Shown piece by piece: positions 1-7,066 of a stretch of 11,786 nt of DNA (within the stretch, counting starts at the first letter, position 1; the number at the start of each line of letters is the position of its first letter). This DNA is from an uncultured Caryophanales bacterium (GTDB taxonomy: Bacteria; Bacillota_I; Bacilli_A; RF39; UBA660): positions 1 to 11,786 of the forward strand of contig CALCBO010000109.1 of assembly GCA_937897245.1 (NCBI GenBank). The letters are read 5' to 3'. Made by a program: the position numbers and the translations under genes. The notes beneath the pieces are model-generated. The model was given only the letters and a program-made list of their open reading frames with translations. It was not told the origin of the DNA and did not search any database.

Positions 1-1011
1 TGGTAAATCTGATACAACTATTGGTAATCCAAGCACTCTAGCCTCCAATAATGATATTCCTTGTCCCTCATATAAAGATGGGAATATAAAATAATCGCAC
101 TGAGCCATTAAATAAAAAGGATTTGATTGAAAATCCGTAATATGAACATTTTTTCCTGCAATTTCTTTAAATTCTTCTAAAAATTCTCCTCCACCAATTA
201 TATATAATTCACAATCAGAATGTTTATCGGCAAAATTATTAAAAGCTCGTATTAATGCTCTTTGGTTTTTTGCCGCACTTAATCTACCATTATTTACAAA
301 ATTTATTTTATTCTTATTTACTTCAAACCCTGTTGGAATAGCAGCTAAATATTTCACACGTTCCCAGTCAAGGGTATTATGTGCATAATAAAATTTATTT
401 AAAGGAATATTAGAGAAACTACTAATATTGATCTTCATAACTTCTTCGCTCGCAGAAACTAATTTATCGTAATATGGATATGTGCTAAAAACCGCTGAAA
501 GTGGAGTATATAATGGTTTATTGCCATTTACGTCTCTATTCTGATCAGCAATCATATCATTATGTTGCCATATGATTTTTTCACCTTCAGCATTTATAAA
601 TAAATAACTGTAGAATGGACTATACCCAGTAAAATTAATCAATTTATCAAACTTTGACATACCAAAGCAACGTTTAAACTCTCGTTTATACATTTCATCA
701 GGAAGAAGGTTTTTAAGTTCATCCGTTCCAATACCTAACTGCAATGTAATATCTTTAGCGCATTCTTCTAATAGAGTCTGTGCATATGTCCCAGCTCGGC
801 AAAGAATGCGTACATTTGGATTTATAGATTCAATCATATTCGAATATAACTTATCTTTTTTATTTAATACAATCAATGATTGAATAACACTTAAAACATT
901 TAATATAAAGTGTTTATTAATTTGAGAATGTAAACTTTCAATTTCTAATTTTTTATTTTTAAACGTTAATGATTCAATGAATTTTTTATCATCTAAAATT
1001 GTATTAATCAT
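1..1011 (-). CDS. GT4-family glycosyltransferase, partial (3' end beyond window, 5' end disrupted)
   Basis: The frame is open for 337 codons from an ATG at 1011 to the left edge, with no stop. The last third reads as the C-terminal Rossmann domain of a retaining GT4 (GT-B fold) glycosyltransferase. It has NNGRLSAAKNQ (strand and nucleotide-sugar loop), IIGGGE, and then DYFIFPSLYEGQGISLLEA, which contains the E-x7-E motif that contacts the donor sugar nucleotide. The middle part (LINFTGYSPFYSYL, IIWQHNDM, DKLVSASE) resembles GT4 domains seen in Gram-positive wall teichoic acid or capsule polymer synthesis, so a cytoplasmic sugar transfer to a wall polymer is inferred; donor and acceptor are unknown. 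The first roughly 45 residues look like a coiled coil and not like a GT fold. The ATG at 1011 has no Shine-Dalgarno sequence, and the same frame stays open upstream to a TAA near 1172 without any ATG, GTG or TTG. The 5' end is therefore missing or frameshifted. It lies directly behind the phage fibre gene, where lysis genes are normally found. Confidence 0.75.
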   Translation of the reverse strand, partial: MINTILDDKKFIESLTFKNKKLEIESLHSQINKHFILNVLSVIQSLIVLNKKDKLYSNMIESINPNVRILCRAGTYAQTLLEECAKDITLQLGIGTDELKNLLPDEMYKREFKRCFGMSKFDKLINFTGYSPFYSYLFINAEGEKIIWQHNDMIADQNRDVNGNKPLYTPLSAVFSTYPYYDKLVSASEEVMKINISSFSNIPLNKFYYAHNTLDWERVKYLAAIPTGFEVNKNKINFVNNGRLSAAKNQRALIRAFNNFADKHSDCELYIIGGGEFLEEFKEIAGKNVHITDFQSNPFYLMAQCDYFIFPSLYEGQGISLLEARVLGLPIVVSDLP

Positions 1012-1103
1012 ATTGTTATAAACAAAAATAACTTGATTAATTTCATCATCATCTTTAACTGGTTCAATTAATTCTAAATTATGTTTATTTTTACTTTCTT
1101 CAT
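1012..1103 (-). pseudogene. RBS-linked ATG in a different frame from the glycosyltransferase: apparent -1 frameshifted gene start
   Basis: A strong Shine-Dalgarno GGAGGT (1113-1108) sits 4 bases before an ATG (1103-1101), but this frame codes only MKKVKINII and stops at TAG (1076-1074). A -1 change in the five-A run at 1092-1088 would instead read MKKVKNKHNLELIEPVK and continue without a stop into the glycosyltransferase frame, giving at least 368 codons. The stretch 1089-1012 in the glycosyltransferase frame (NKHNLELIEPVK..., EINQVIFVYNN) looks like real coding sequence. The best reading is a gene start damaged by loss of one base, a sequencing indel, or a recoding site. The run A AAA A is compatible with slippage of one lysyl-tRNA, but it is not a canonical heptamer and I see no strong downstream stem. 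Confidence 0.5.
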
Positions 1104-1107
1104 ACGT

Positions 1108-1113
1108 ACCTCC
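1108..1113 (-). promoter_or_regulatory. Ribosome binding site GGAGGT after the fibre gene
   Basis: GGAGGT overlaps the last base of the fibre gene's TAG stop (1115-1113) and lies 4 bases before the ATG at 1103. It is as strong as the RBSs of the phage structural genes and implies that a further protein was meant to be translated here. It supports 1103 and not 1011 as the original start of the next gene. Confidence 0.7.
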
Positions 1114-3404
1114 TAAACTGCGATAACTAATAATGAATATGTCTTCTTTCCACCAGTAGTATTTCTTACCGTTATGCTCTTACCGCTTATTGAGAACCAT
1201 TGGTTATTTGAACCTGTTGATGGTGTATCCCTTTCAGTTAACTGAGCACCGATTATCTCATTAATTCCATAGGCAGTTAAATCATATGTTTGATAACTTC
1301 CATTACTAACTGAAGCATTAAAAACGATTATTTGAGGACAAGTAGCACTACTTCCAGTATGAGATGAACCAAGAGGTGAATGTAACCAACAGACTTTATC
1401 TAGATAGTTATATGGTATCTTACCTGTAATAACTGCATCTTCTACATCACTAGACATATATGTGCAATATCCATCAGGTTTGAATTCAACCCAGAAATTT
1501 TCACCATATGAGTTATTTTTAAATCCCATAATACAGTCATCTATCCTTTGAGTCCTTGCAAATATTGCGTAAGTAGGCATTCTTGGATCAGATGATTCTG
1601 AACCAATACTAAAATGAGATGCCCACGAGCCATTGTAAGATAAACCGCTAGAACTAATGCTTAGGTTTCCAATAGTTCCACTAGTTGATTTAATTGCTCC
1701 AGTACTATCAACACTAAAATTACTACCCACCTTAATTGATGCACCTTTAATATCAAATGAACTATCTCTTACAAAGTAATAAGTGCCACCACCTGTTGTA
1801 ATAGAAATATCTGTTGTTTCTGGAATCAAGAGATAACCAGTATCAGTTCCAACATCTGCACTTCCATCTTTCCTATAAACGATATAAATATAGTCATTTT
1901 GTTTCAAACCATAATACTCAACTTTTGTATAACCAGTTAAAGCTGAACTACTATTTTGATTTGATCTTGTATGAGCTTTTACATAACTACTTGAGTAAAC
2001 AGTTGGATATGATGCTGCATTTGGAGTTGATATCATTGTATAGTCAAAACTTGACTCTGCATAAGAACGGATATATACAGTAAGATTTGTTGCTTTATTT
2101 ACTGTTATTTTGCTTACTGCATACGATGATGCTACTCCTTGGTTATTTGACTTATATGCGATTAAACCAACAGACGATAGTTCTATACCACTACTTGTCC
2201 CAGGAGTTCCTGCATAAAGTCTATTTGAGTCAATTGTAAAACCACCGATCTTCCCTTGAAGAGCAGAAAGTATACCTGAATTAACCCAAGTAGCATCAAT
2301 TGCATCCGCCAAGACATACACATATCCACCACTCGTATATATACCTCTAGATGCACCTTCAGAGTTTTTTGAGCCTGCTAAAGCACTACAAATATTAGCC
2401 CAATTTACTGTTGCATCTGAACCAGCAGGACCTTGAGGACCTGTCGCTCCAGTTGGACCTTGTGGACCAGTAGGACCTTGTGGTCCTGTTGCACCTGTAG
2501 GGCCTTGAGGTCCAGTAGAACCCGTATCCCCTTTTGGTCCCTGACTTCCTGTAGCACCTTTATCGCCTTTATCACCTTTTGGACCTTGTGAACCTGTGGC
2601 ACCAGTTGCGCCAGTATCTCCTTTATCGCCCTTAGGTCCTTGACTACCAGTTGCTCCAGTATCACCCTTTTCGCCTTTAAGTTCAGTCTTTTGTGTATCT
2701 GTTAGGTTAATCTTTAGACCTACTGCTGTGACAGTTCCTGTCGGATCTACCGTGAAATTAGGACCTACTCTAATACCATCAGTTCCTACATATACACCGT
2801 TATGACTTGTATCACTAAACGATGTTACACCTTTATAAATTCCTTTATCAGAAATAGTAAAACCACCAATAGAACCTTCTGTTGAGGTAATTTTACCTGT
2901 TACATCAAGTCCTGTTGAGGTGGCTTTCATTACTGTTTTCTTATTAGCATAAAGTTCGAAAGAGCTACTATCAAGCTTCCAACCAAATGATGAGCTAGAG
3001 TTTCCATACGCACTATCGGCTTTCTTTGAGACCTCTGCAGAGATATTAGTTGCAGTTTGTTTTAGAGTTGATACTTCACTTTCTATAGAAGTCACGTCTT
3101 CTTGTATTCCATCAATATCTGACTCAATGGTTTCTATTGTCTTTGTTTGAGTACCTACAGTACTAGTTAGTCCATCAATATTTGTTTTGAACTCAGCTTG
3201 TTTTTCTTCAACGGTCTTTACTGATGTTCTTATCGTATCAGTGCCATTTTGTTCTACCCATTTAGCGCCATTATAGACCATAGTTACGGGCGGAGTTTTT
3301 GAAGTATCCACCCATAACTGACCTTTATACGGATTTTCTGGAGCAGTTGACTGAGTCGCCACATCATTCAATGAATAAATTGTAAATTGATTCTGTGACT
3401 TCAT
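1113..3404 (-). CDS. Phage tail fibre / receptor-binding protein with collagen-like segment
   Basis: This 763-residue protein probably forms a trimeric fibre at the tail tip that binds the host surface. Domains in order: an N-terminal segment (1-60) with QFTIYSLND and a [12 protein letters not shown]...[10 protein letters not shown] module common in fibre proteins; a likely coiled coil (60-128); a beta-rich shaft unit (165-232; IGGFTI, then [12 protein letters not shown]); 28 uninterrupted Gly-X-Y triplets (244-328); a second shaft unit starting KIGGFTI (385); an inserted beta-sandwich-like domain (405-530; [24 protein letters not shown]); a third shaft unit (557-592; [12 protein letters not shown]); and a C-terminal head (593-763) that I cannot assign, ending in short beta strands. 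The start is supported by an AAGGAGGGT RBS overlapping the end of the upstream gene. Its position after Tal fits a host-recognition role. No enzymatic motif and no intramolecular chaperone motif were recognised. Confidence 0.8.
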   Translation of the reverse strand: MKSQNQFTIYSLNDVATQSTAPENPYKGQLWVDTSKTPPVTMVYNGAKWVEQNGTDTIRTSVKTVEEKQAEFKTNIDGLTSTVGTQTKTIETIESDIDGIQEDVTSIESEVSTLKQTATNISAEVSKKADSAYGNSSSSFGWKLDSSSFELYANKKTVMKATSTGLDVTGKITSTEGSIGGFTISDKGIYKGVTSFSDTSHNGVYVGTDGIRVGPNFTVDPTGTVTAVGLKINLTDTQKTELKGEKGDTGATGSQGPKGDKGDTGATGATGSQGPKGDKGDKGATGSQGPKGDTGSTGPQGPTGATGPQGPTGPQGPTGATGPQGPAGSDATVNWANICSALAGSKNSEGASRGIYTSGGYVYVLADAIDATWVNSGILSALQGKIGGFTIDSNRLYAGTPGTSSGIELSSVGLIAYKSNNQGVASSYAVSKITVNKATNLTVYIRSYAESSFDYTMISTPNAASYPTVYSSSYVKAHTRSNQNSSSALTGYTKVEYYGLKQNDYIYIVYRKDGSADVGTDTGYLLIPETTDISITTGGGTYYFVRDSSFDIKGASIKVGSNFSVDSTGAIKSTSGTIGNLSISSSGLSYNGSWASHFSIGSESSDPRMPTYAIFARTQRIDDCIMGFKNNSYGENFWVEFKPDGYCTYMSSDVEDAVITGKIPYNYLDKVCWLHSPLGSSHTGSSATCPQIIVFNASVSNGSYQTYDLTAYGINEIIGAQLTERDTPSTGSNNQWFSISGKSITVRNTTGGKKTYSLLVIAV
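2421..2675 (-). repeat. Collagen-like Gly-X-Y repeat in the tail fibre
   Basis: Residues 244-328 are 28 consecutive GXY triplets plus a closing Gly. Triplets are drawn from [18 protein letters not shown] and GPT. An 11-residue unit [11 protein letters not shown] occurs three times (250-260, 268-278, 283-293), followed by a Pro-rich block with GPTGATGPQ twice. The composition shifts from charged (GDK, GPK) near the N-terminus to neutral (GPQ, GPT) towards the C-terminus. In phage fibres such segments are expected to form a trimeric triple helix. The near-identical units could change in number by recombination or slippage. Confidence 0.92.
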
Positions 3405-3417
3405 AGTACCACCCTCC

Positions 3418-4497
3418 TTAAATCACTACTTCAACCATAAAAGTTGCTTTTGTTGCTACATCAGAACTTGAAACAGATAATGTTTTACCTGTCTTCTTTC
3501 CGCTTGTACCCCAGCTAGTGTCAATAGCACCATCTTTGTTATATTTCGTCCAAGTATAAGTTCCTGAACCTGCTGCATCTACTTCAACTCCAGCTTGATA
3601 TACAACTGCTTTTAATACTGTGCTTCCTACTCCATTTTTGAATACATCTCCACCTGTTGATGTTATTTGAACTTGAAGAGGATCTGCATTATCGATGAAA
3701 GTTGCAACATCATAAAATTTTGAATTATAAGTTGCAGATGCTGAATCAGTATCCTTGCAACAACACTTAAATACGGCATATGATTCAACTGCTGAAGCAT
3801 AAACGGTGATTGTCGCTGTTGAAGTTCCCGTATATTTACCAGTTGTATCTGCTAATTTATACCAACCAATACCGAAGTCAGCATCATATCCAGCTGATGA
3901 AGATGATGAAACTGAAGAGTCCATAATTGCCCATTTATATGTGACATTTGTTGTATCTACACTAGAGCCTCTCCATAGTTCACCTTTTGCTGTTAAGGTT
4001 GCTACTTCAGAATTTTTGAATACATTTCCTAAAGGTGTAGTAACAAGTAAATCAACAATACCACCACCATTTACTACCCTTGAAAATGAAATAGTAAGTG
4101 GATGAGTAATTTCAAGACCAGTAGATGAATCCTTGTAAGTGATAACACATCTATAATCAATTCCAGGAAGTCCTGCCATTGTATTTCCTTTAACTGTTAG
4201 GATATGATTTTTTGTTCCAGATAAAGCGTAATTACCACCAGTTGTAATAGCTGTTGTGGATGAACCAACATACCATTTAACTGATTGAACATTAGTAGAT
4301 GTGATTTGATCCGTAGTTGTACCTATTACATACAAACTAGGAGTTAATACTAAATTCGTTGATGACCAATCAGGTGAATAAGTACTATTATCTGGATTGA
4401 ACATCTGAGTTTTTGCTAAATTTGAACCTATATAACCTGTTAAGGTTAAGGCATCATTATAATCAATAATTGTAAATTGTCCTTGAGCTTTAGACAT
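3418..4497 (-). CDS. Tail-tip accessory protein with tandem Ig-like domains
   Basis: This 359-residue protein is built from beta-sandwich, Ig-like domains. Residues 1-20 ([12 protein letters not shown]) match the start of the downstream fibre ([13 protein letters not shown]), suggesting a shared docking segment. Residues about 30-140 look Ig-like (VKWYVG ... YRCVITYKD). Residues 148-250 ([15 protein letters not shown] ... YKWAIMD ... [10 protein letters not shown]) and 273-359 ([17 protein letters not shown] ... YTWTKYN ... ATFMVEVVI) are two further copies. The last copy resembles the C-terminus of the upstream Tal protein. Ig-like domains on phage tails commonly aid weak adhesion to cell-surface sugars; that role is inferred here. 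The RBS GGAGG (4510-4506) sits in the 17-base gap after Tal. Three consecutive cysteines (245-247) are odd for such a protein. It could instead be a structural baseplate or upper-fibre connector. No lysin or depolymerase motif is seen. Confidence 0.65.
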   Translation of the reverse strand: MSKAQGQFTIIDYNDALTLTGYIGSNLAKTQMFNPDNSTYSPDWSSTNLVLTPSLYVIGTTTDQITSTNVQSVKWYVGSSTTAITTGGNYALSGTKNHILTVKGNTMAGLPGIDYRCVITYKDSSTGLEITHPLTISFSRVVNGGGIVDLLVTTPLGNVFKNSEVATLTAKGELWRGSSVDTTNVTYKWAIMDSSVSSSSSAGYDADFGIGWYKLADTTGKYTGTSTATITVYASAVESYAVFKCCCKDTDSASATYNSKFYDVATFIDNADPLQVQITSTGGDVFKNGVGSTVLKAVVYQAGVEVDAAGSGTYTWTKYNKDGAIDTSWGTSGKKTGKTLSVSSSDVATKATFMVEVVI

Positions 4498-4514
4498 GTT
4501 CCATTCCTCCTATT

Positions 4515-6341
4515 TTAGCCTAGTAGGCTTTCTCTTGTTGATGTATCGATGAGGTCACAATAAAAGGTAGCTCTAGCCTTGACATCATCATTTGTGATTG
4601 TGATGGATTTTGTTCCACCAAAATGAGCTGAATTCCAAGCCTTATCTGCTTCAGTATCAGAAGATACTCTTGTCCATATAAACTGATTATCATCAAGTTC
4701 ATCAGTGACATCCTTATCCCAAGAAAAAACTGTAGCAGTAAGCACTGTTGATATATTTCCATTTTTGAAGATATTACCATTTGAGGAACTGATAACTAAT
4801 CGATACATCTTTTGTTCTTCTATGTTATCAATTCTATTTGTTTGTTCTTCTACTGAGGCTGTTGTAGCATAAGCCCTTAGTACTACTTCGCCACTTTCTA
4901 GATTCCAATAAGAACTACCATCGTTACTTGATAATGTCCCTGCTTTTATAATATTTGCAACTAGTGAACCAGCAGTGATGAAATCAGCTACAATTGCACC
5001 ATCACCAGTAACCGCTGTTTCATATGGACCATTATAGCCATGACTTGAAAATCCTAAGCCACCTAAGTTCCATCTCCACACATTCACCGCACTATTAATA
5101 TCTTCTGTATCCATTATTAAAAGTTCGTATGGTGTTCCATTTGAATTTGCATGAAGAACTACAGAACCACCAGTATTACCTGTTATTTGTTTTGTAGCAC
5201 TATCGATTGCAGAATTAAGCAAGCTAGGTAATCGATCCACAGATTTTTTTGTCTCTGTTACAACATTTTCTAGGTCGTTTATCTTTGAAGTTAAACTTGC
5301 TTTTAACGTTCCTAACGTAATGGATTTGTATTTTTCTTTCAATGAATCATATACTGTTTTTACCACCTTCATCTTTGCAGTTACGCCGAGATTAGAGTGT
5401 TTTACTGTGACCGTATCACATAGTGATAATCTTTCATGAATTGCAGCATATTCACTTTGATTCCATAAGGGTTCAAAAGATACTTCAATACTTGAATTTT
5501 CAACTCCAAGCGGATGATTTTTAATCCAGACATTTGCTTTTGTTCTAAGCTCATATTCTGTTATTCTTTCATCTTCTTTGAAATCATCAGTGAAATCTCT
5601 AATATAAACCTTTCCATTTTTAAGAATGGTTGATGTTAATGGCAAGACGCATTCAGGAAGAGTTACGACTGTTTCCTTATCGTTATCATCTTTAATTACT
5701 CCATAAGGCAAGATATGTGTATAAATATCAGTAATATCTGACTCATGTTCTAATTTGGTTAGGTTTTTTCCGTAGGCAATAACCACTCCATTATCACTGC
5801 CTCTATGGGTGTAATGTTTGATTTTGAAATTGTCCCATTCATACTCTCCACCCCAACTATCAAGAATTGAGCATTCACTTCCTCCAAGCAAACTTCTAAT
5901 GCTTACAGGCTTAGATACTTTGAATTGCTTTACAGTTAGATAATCCGATTGAAACGAGAAATTATTAGGAATTGATGAATGAAGCAATACTTGGTCCATT
6001 GCATATTTAGGACTAGCATTTTCTATATCAAAAGGCATTACACCAATTGTTGCTAAATCATAAGAGATATGTTGAGCATAAACAGTAACTTCACCCCTCA
6101 AAGGAGTAGTTACTTTATAGATTCTAAAAGCTTGATTTTTAGATAGATCATTTGGCTTAGCAACGATTATTCTTTCATTTTTTAAATATGAAAATAGGTC
6201 ACCACTAGTTGGATATTTTAGTGTTAATTCAAATGATCCGTTTCTTTCTTCAGTTACTTCACAACTTGTACATTCCCTTAAGACACCAATTCCAAATGTA
6301 GTAAAATCAGTCGCTGTTTCATTAAACAAAATAGGTATCAT
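4515..6341 (-). CDS. Tail-associated protein Tal (phage minor structural protein, prophage endopeptidase-tail family)
   Basis: This 608-residue protein forms the tip hub below Dit and would contact the cell envelope. Residues 1 to about 345 are the conserved N-terminal region of the family (GVLRECTSCEVTEERNGSFE, ERIIVAKPND, QAFRIYKV, VYAQHISYDLA). A short coiled coil follows (350-372, ASLTSKINDLENVV). Then comes a beta-rich region typical of Tal proteins (392-490; ELLIMDTEDI, WRWNLGGLGFS, DGAIVADFITAG), and finally an Ig-like domain (511-597). The family name includes endopeptidase, but I see no catalytic motif and no appended lysozyme or amidase domain, so wall-degrading activity is not claimed. 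The ATG overlaps the end of dit by 4 bases (ATGA), consistent with translational coupling; the RBS is weak. Order after tape measure and Dit is the standard one and supports the assignment. Confidence 0.85.
   Translation of the reverse strand: MIPILFNETATDFTTFGIGVLRECTSCEVTEERNGSFELTLKYPTSGDLFSYLKNERIIVAKPNDLSKNQAFRIYKVTTPLRGEVTVYAQHISYDLATIGVMPFDIENASPKYAMDQVLLHSSIPNNFSFQSDYLTVKQFKVSKPVSIRSLLGGSECSILDSWGGEYEWDNFKIKHYTHRGSDNGVVIAYGKNLTKLEHESDITDIYTHILPYGVIKDDNDKETVVTLPECVLPLTSTILKNGKVYIRDFTDDFKEDERITEYELRTKANVWIKNHPLGVENSSIEVSFEPLWNQSEYAAIHERLSLCDTVTVKHSNLGVTAKMKVVKTVYDSLKEKYKSITLGTLKASLTSKINDLENVVTETKKSVDRLPSLLNSAIDSATKQITGNTGGSVVLHANSNGTPYELLIMDTEDINSAVNVWRWNLGGLGFSSHGYNGPYETAVTGDGAIVADFITAGSLVANIIKAGTLSSNDGSSYWNLESGEVVLRAYATTASVEEQTNRIDNIEEQKMYRLVISSSNGNIFKNGNISTVLTATVFSWDKDVTDELDDNQFIWTRVSSDTEADKAWNSAHFGGTKSITITNDDVKARATFYCDLIDTSTRESLLG
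4551..4811 (-). repeat. Ig-like domain of Tal shared with the next protein
   Basis: Tal residues 511-597 (YRLVISSSNGNIFKNG ... STVLTATVF ... FIWTRVSSD ... SITITNDDVKARATFYCDL) align along their length with residues 273-359 of the downstream Ig-like protein ([16 protein letters not shown] ... STVLKAVVY ... YTWTKYNKD ... [18 protein letters not shown]), whose coding bases are 3681-3421. A more diverged copy lies at its residues 148-250 (4056-3748). I infer domain duplication between neighbouring genes. Confidence 0.7.
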
Positions 6342-7066
6342 AAGCTCACCAGCCTTTTGATGATTTCAACCTTAGTTACTTCACCTTTCCAGGCTATGGA
6401 GTTGTCACCAGTATATAATTCTGGAAAATCATCACCAGTCACTTTGCTATTTTGTAGTTCAGTATCCTTATAAAAATTCATAGTTTCAGAATCACATTCA
6501 ATAAAGTCTTCAACATCTTTCATTATCCAGATCTTATTGATTCCAGGAGAGCTTATCGTAAGAGTAATGTCTCCACTACCATAAATCTTCAAATATGGTT
6601 TTGCACTAAGAGAATATGGGTTATTAACAACAAATTCTTCAGTATAAGTTTCTTTTTGAAGAGTTGAAATAAGATATCTTTGAGGTTTACAAGAAAAAAC
6701 AACAGTAAATGTTCCTATTTTATTCACCTCATCAGAAATATCTAATTTACTATTAAAGACCGCTTTTCTTTGGAAGTTTACATCATAGCTATCGCTTAAA
6801 TCGTGGTATTTATCTGGCTCCTTATATAGCCAATTCTTCACTAGAGTAACTTTATTAGCTAATTCTTCTATGGATTTTGCAGCAATAAAACAAGTATAGG
6901 AAACAGATGAATTGAGATATCTACCATTTGAAGAAATCAAATCTCCATTTTTTCCTGGGATAGATACAAAACTTGCATCATATTTTGGACTAGAAAATAT
7001 GTTTTTATTTTGAATAAACACACCCAAGTCCGATGATTTTATTCCGTTATAAATGAAGTAGCTCAT
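6338..7066 (-). CDS. Distal tail protein Dit (SPP1 gp19.1-like)
   Basis: The protein has 242 residues, close to the usual size of Dit in siphoviruses of Gram-positive bacteria. Dit forms a hexameric ring that joins the tail tube to the Tal hub and serves as the attachment point of the tip. Family hallmarks are visible: an N-terminal YNGIKSSDLGVFI, then SFVSIPGKNGDLISSNGRYLN (19-residue core PGKNGDLISSNGRYLN), a TFTVVFSCKPQRYL segment near residue 125 marking the end of the N-terminal ring domain, and a C-terminal beta-sandwich (KPYLKIYGSGDITLTI) as in galectin-like Dit domains. It starts within the end of the tape measure gene (ATGA overlap), with AAAGGAGTGA upstream as RBS. No carbohydrate-binding insertion is apparent, so receptor binding is probably left to the downstream proteins. 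Confidence 0.88.
   Translation of the reverse strand: MSYFIYNGIKSSDLGVFIQNKNIFSSPKYDASFVSIPGKNGDLISSNGRYLNSSVSYTCFIAAKSIEELANKVTLVKNWLYKEPDKYHDLSDSYDVNFQRKAVFNSKLDISDEVNKIGTFTVVFSCKPQRYLISTLQKETYTEEFVVNNPYSLSAKPYLKIYGSGDITLTISSPGINKIWIMKDVEDFIECDSETMNFYKDTELQNSKVTGDDFPELYTGDNSIAWKGEVTKVEIIKRLVSL

Noticed and set aside
1113..1700. Diversity-generating retroelement variable region at the fibre C-terminus
   Set aside because: No reverse transcriptase, accessory gene or template repeat is present, and the C-terminus lacks a recognisable C-type lectin end. The flanks outside the window cannot be judged.
1814..2083. Plus-strand open frames at 1814-2083, 3806-4105, 7232-7420, 10120-10308, 10500-10757 and 11233-11508
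   Set aside because: All lie antisense to well-supported structural genes, without a convincing RBS or domain, and have the composition of shadow frames.
2405..2665. Overlapping minus-strand open frame of 86 codons in the collagen region
   Set aside because: It is the shifted reading of the repetitive GXY codons, with no RBS and no plausible protein character.
2421..2675. CRISPR-like or tandem DNA repeat array
   Set aside because: The periodicity is that of Gly-X-Y codons in an open coding frame; there are no constant repeats with unique spacers.
4520..4780. Minus-strand open frames of 86 and 62 codons inside tal (4520-4780) and the major tail gene (10372-10560)
   Set aside because: They are out-of-frame shadows of strongly supported genes, with no own start signals.
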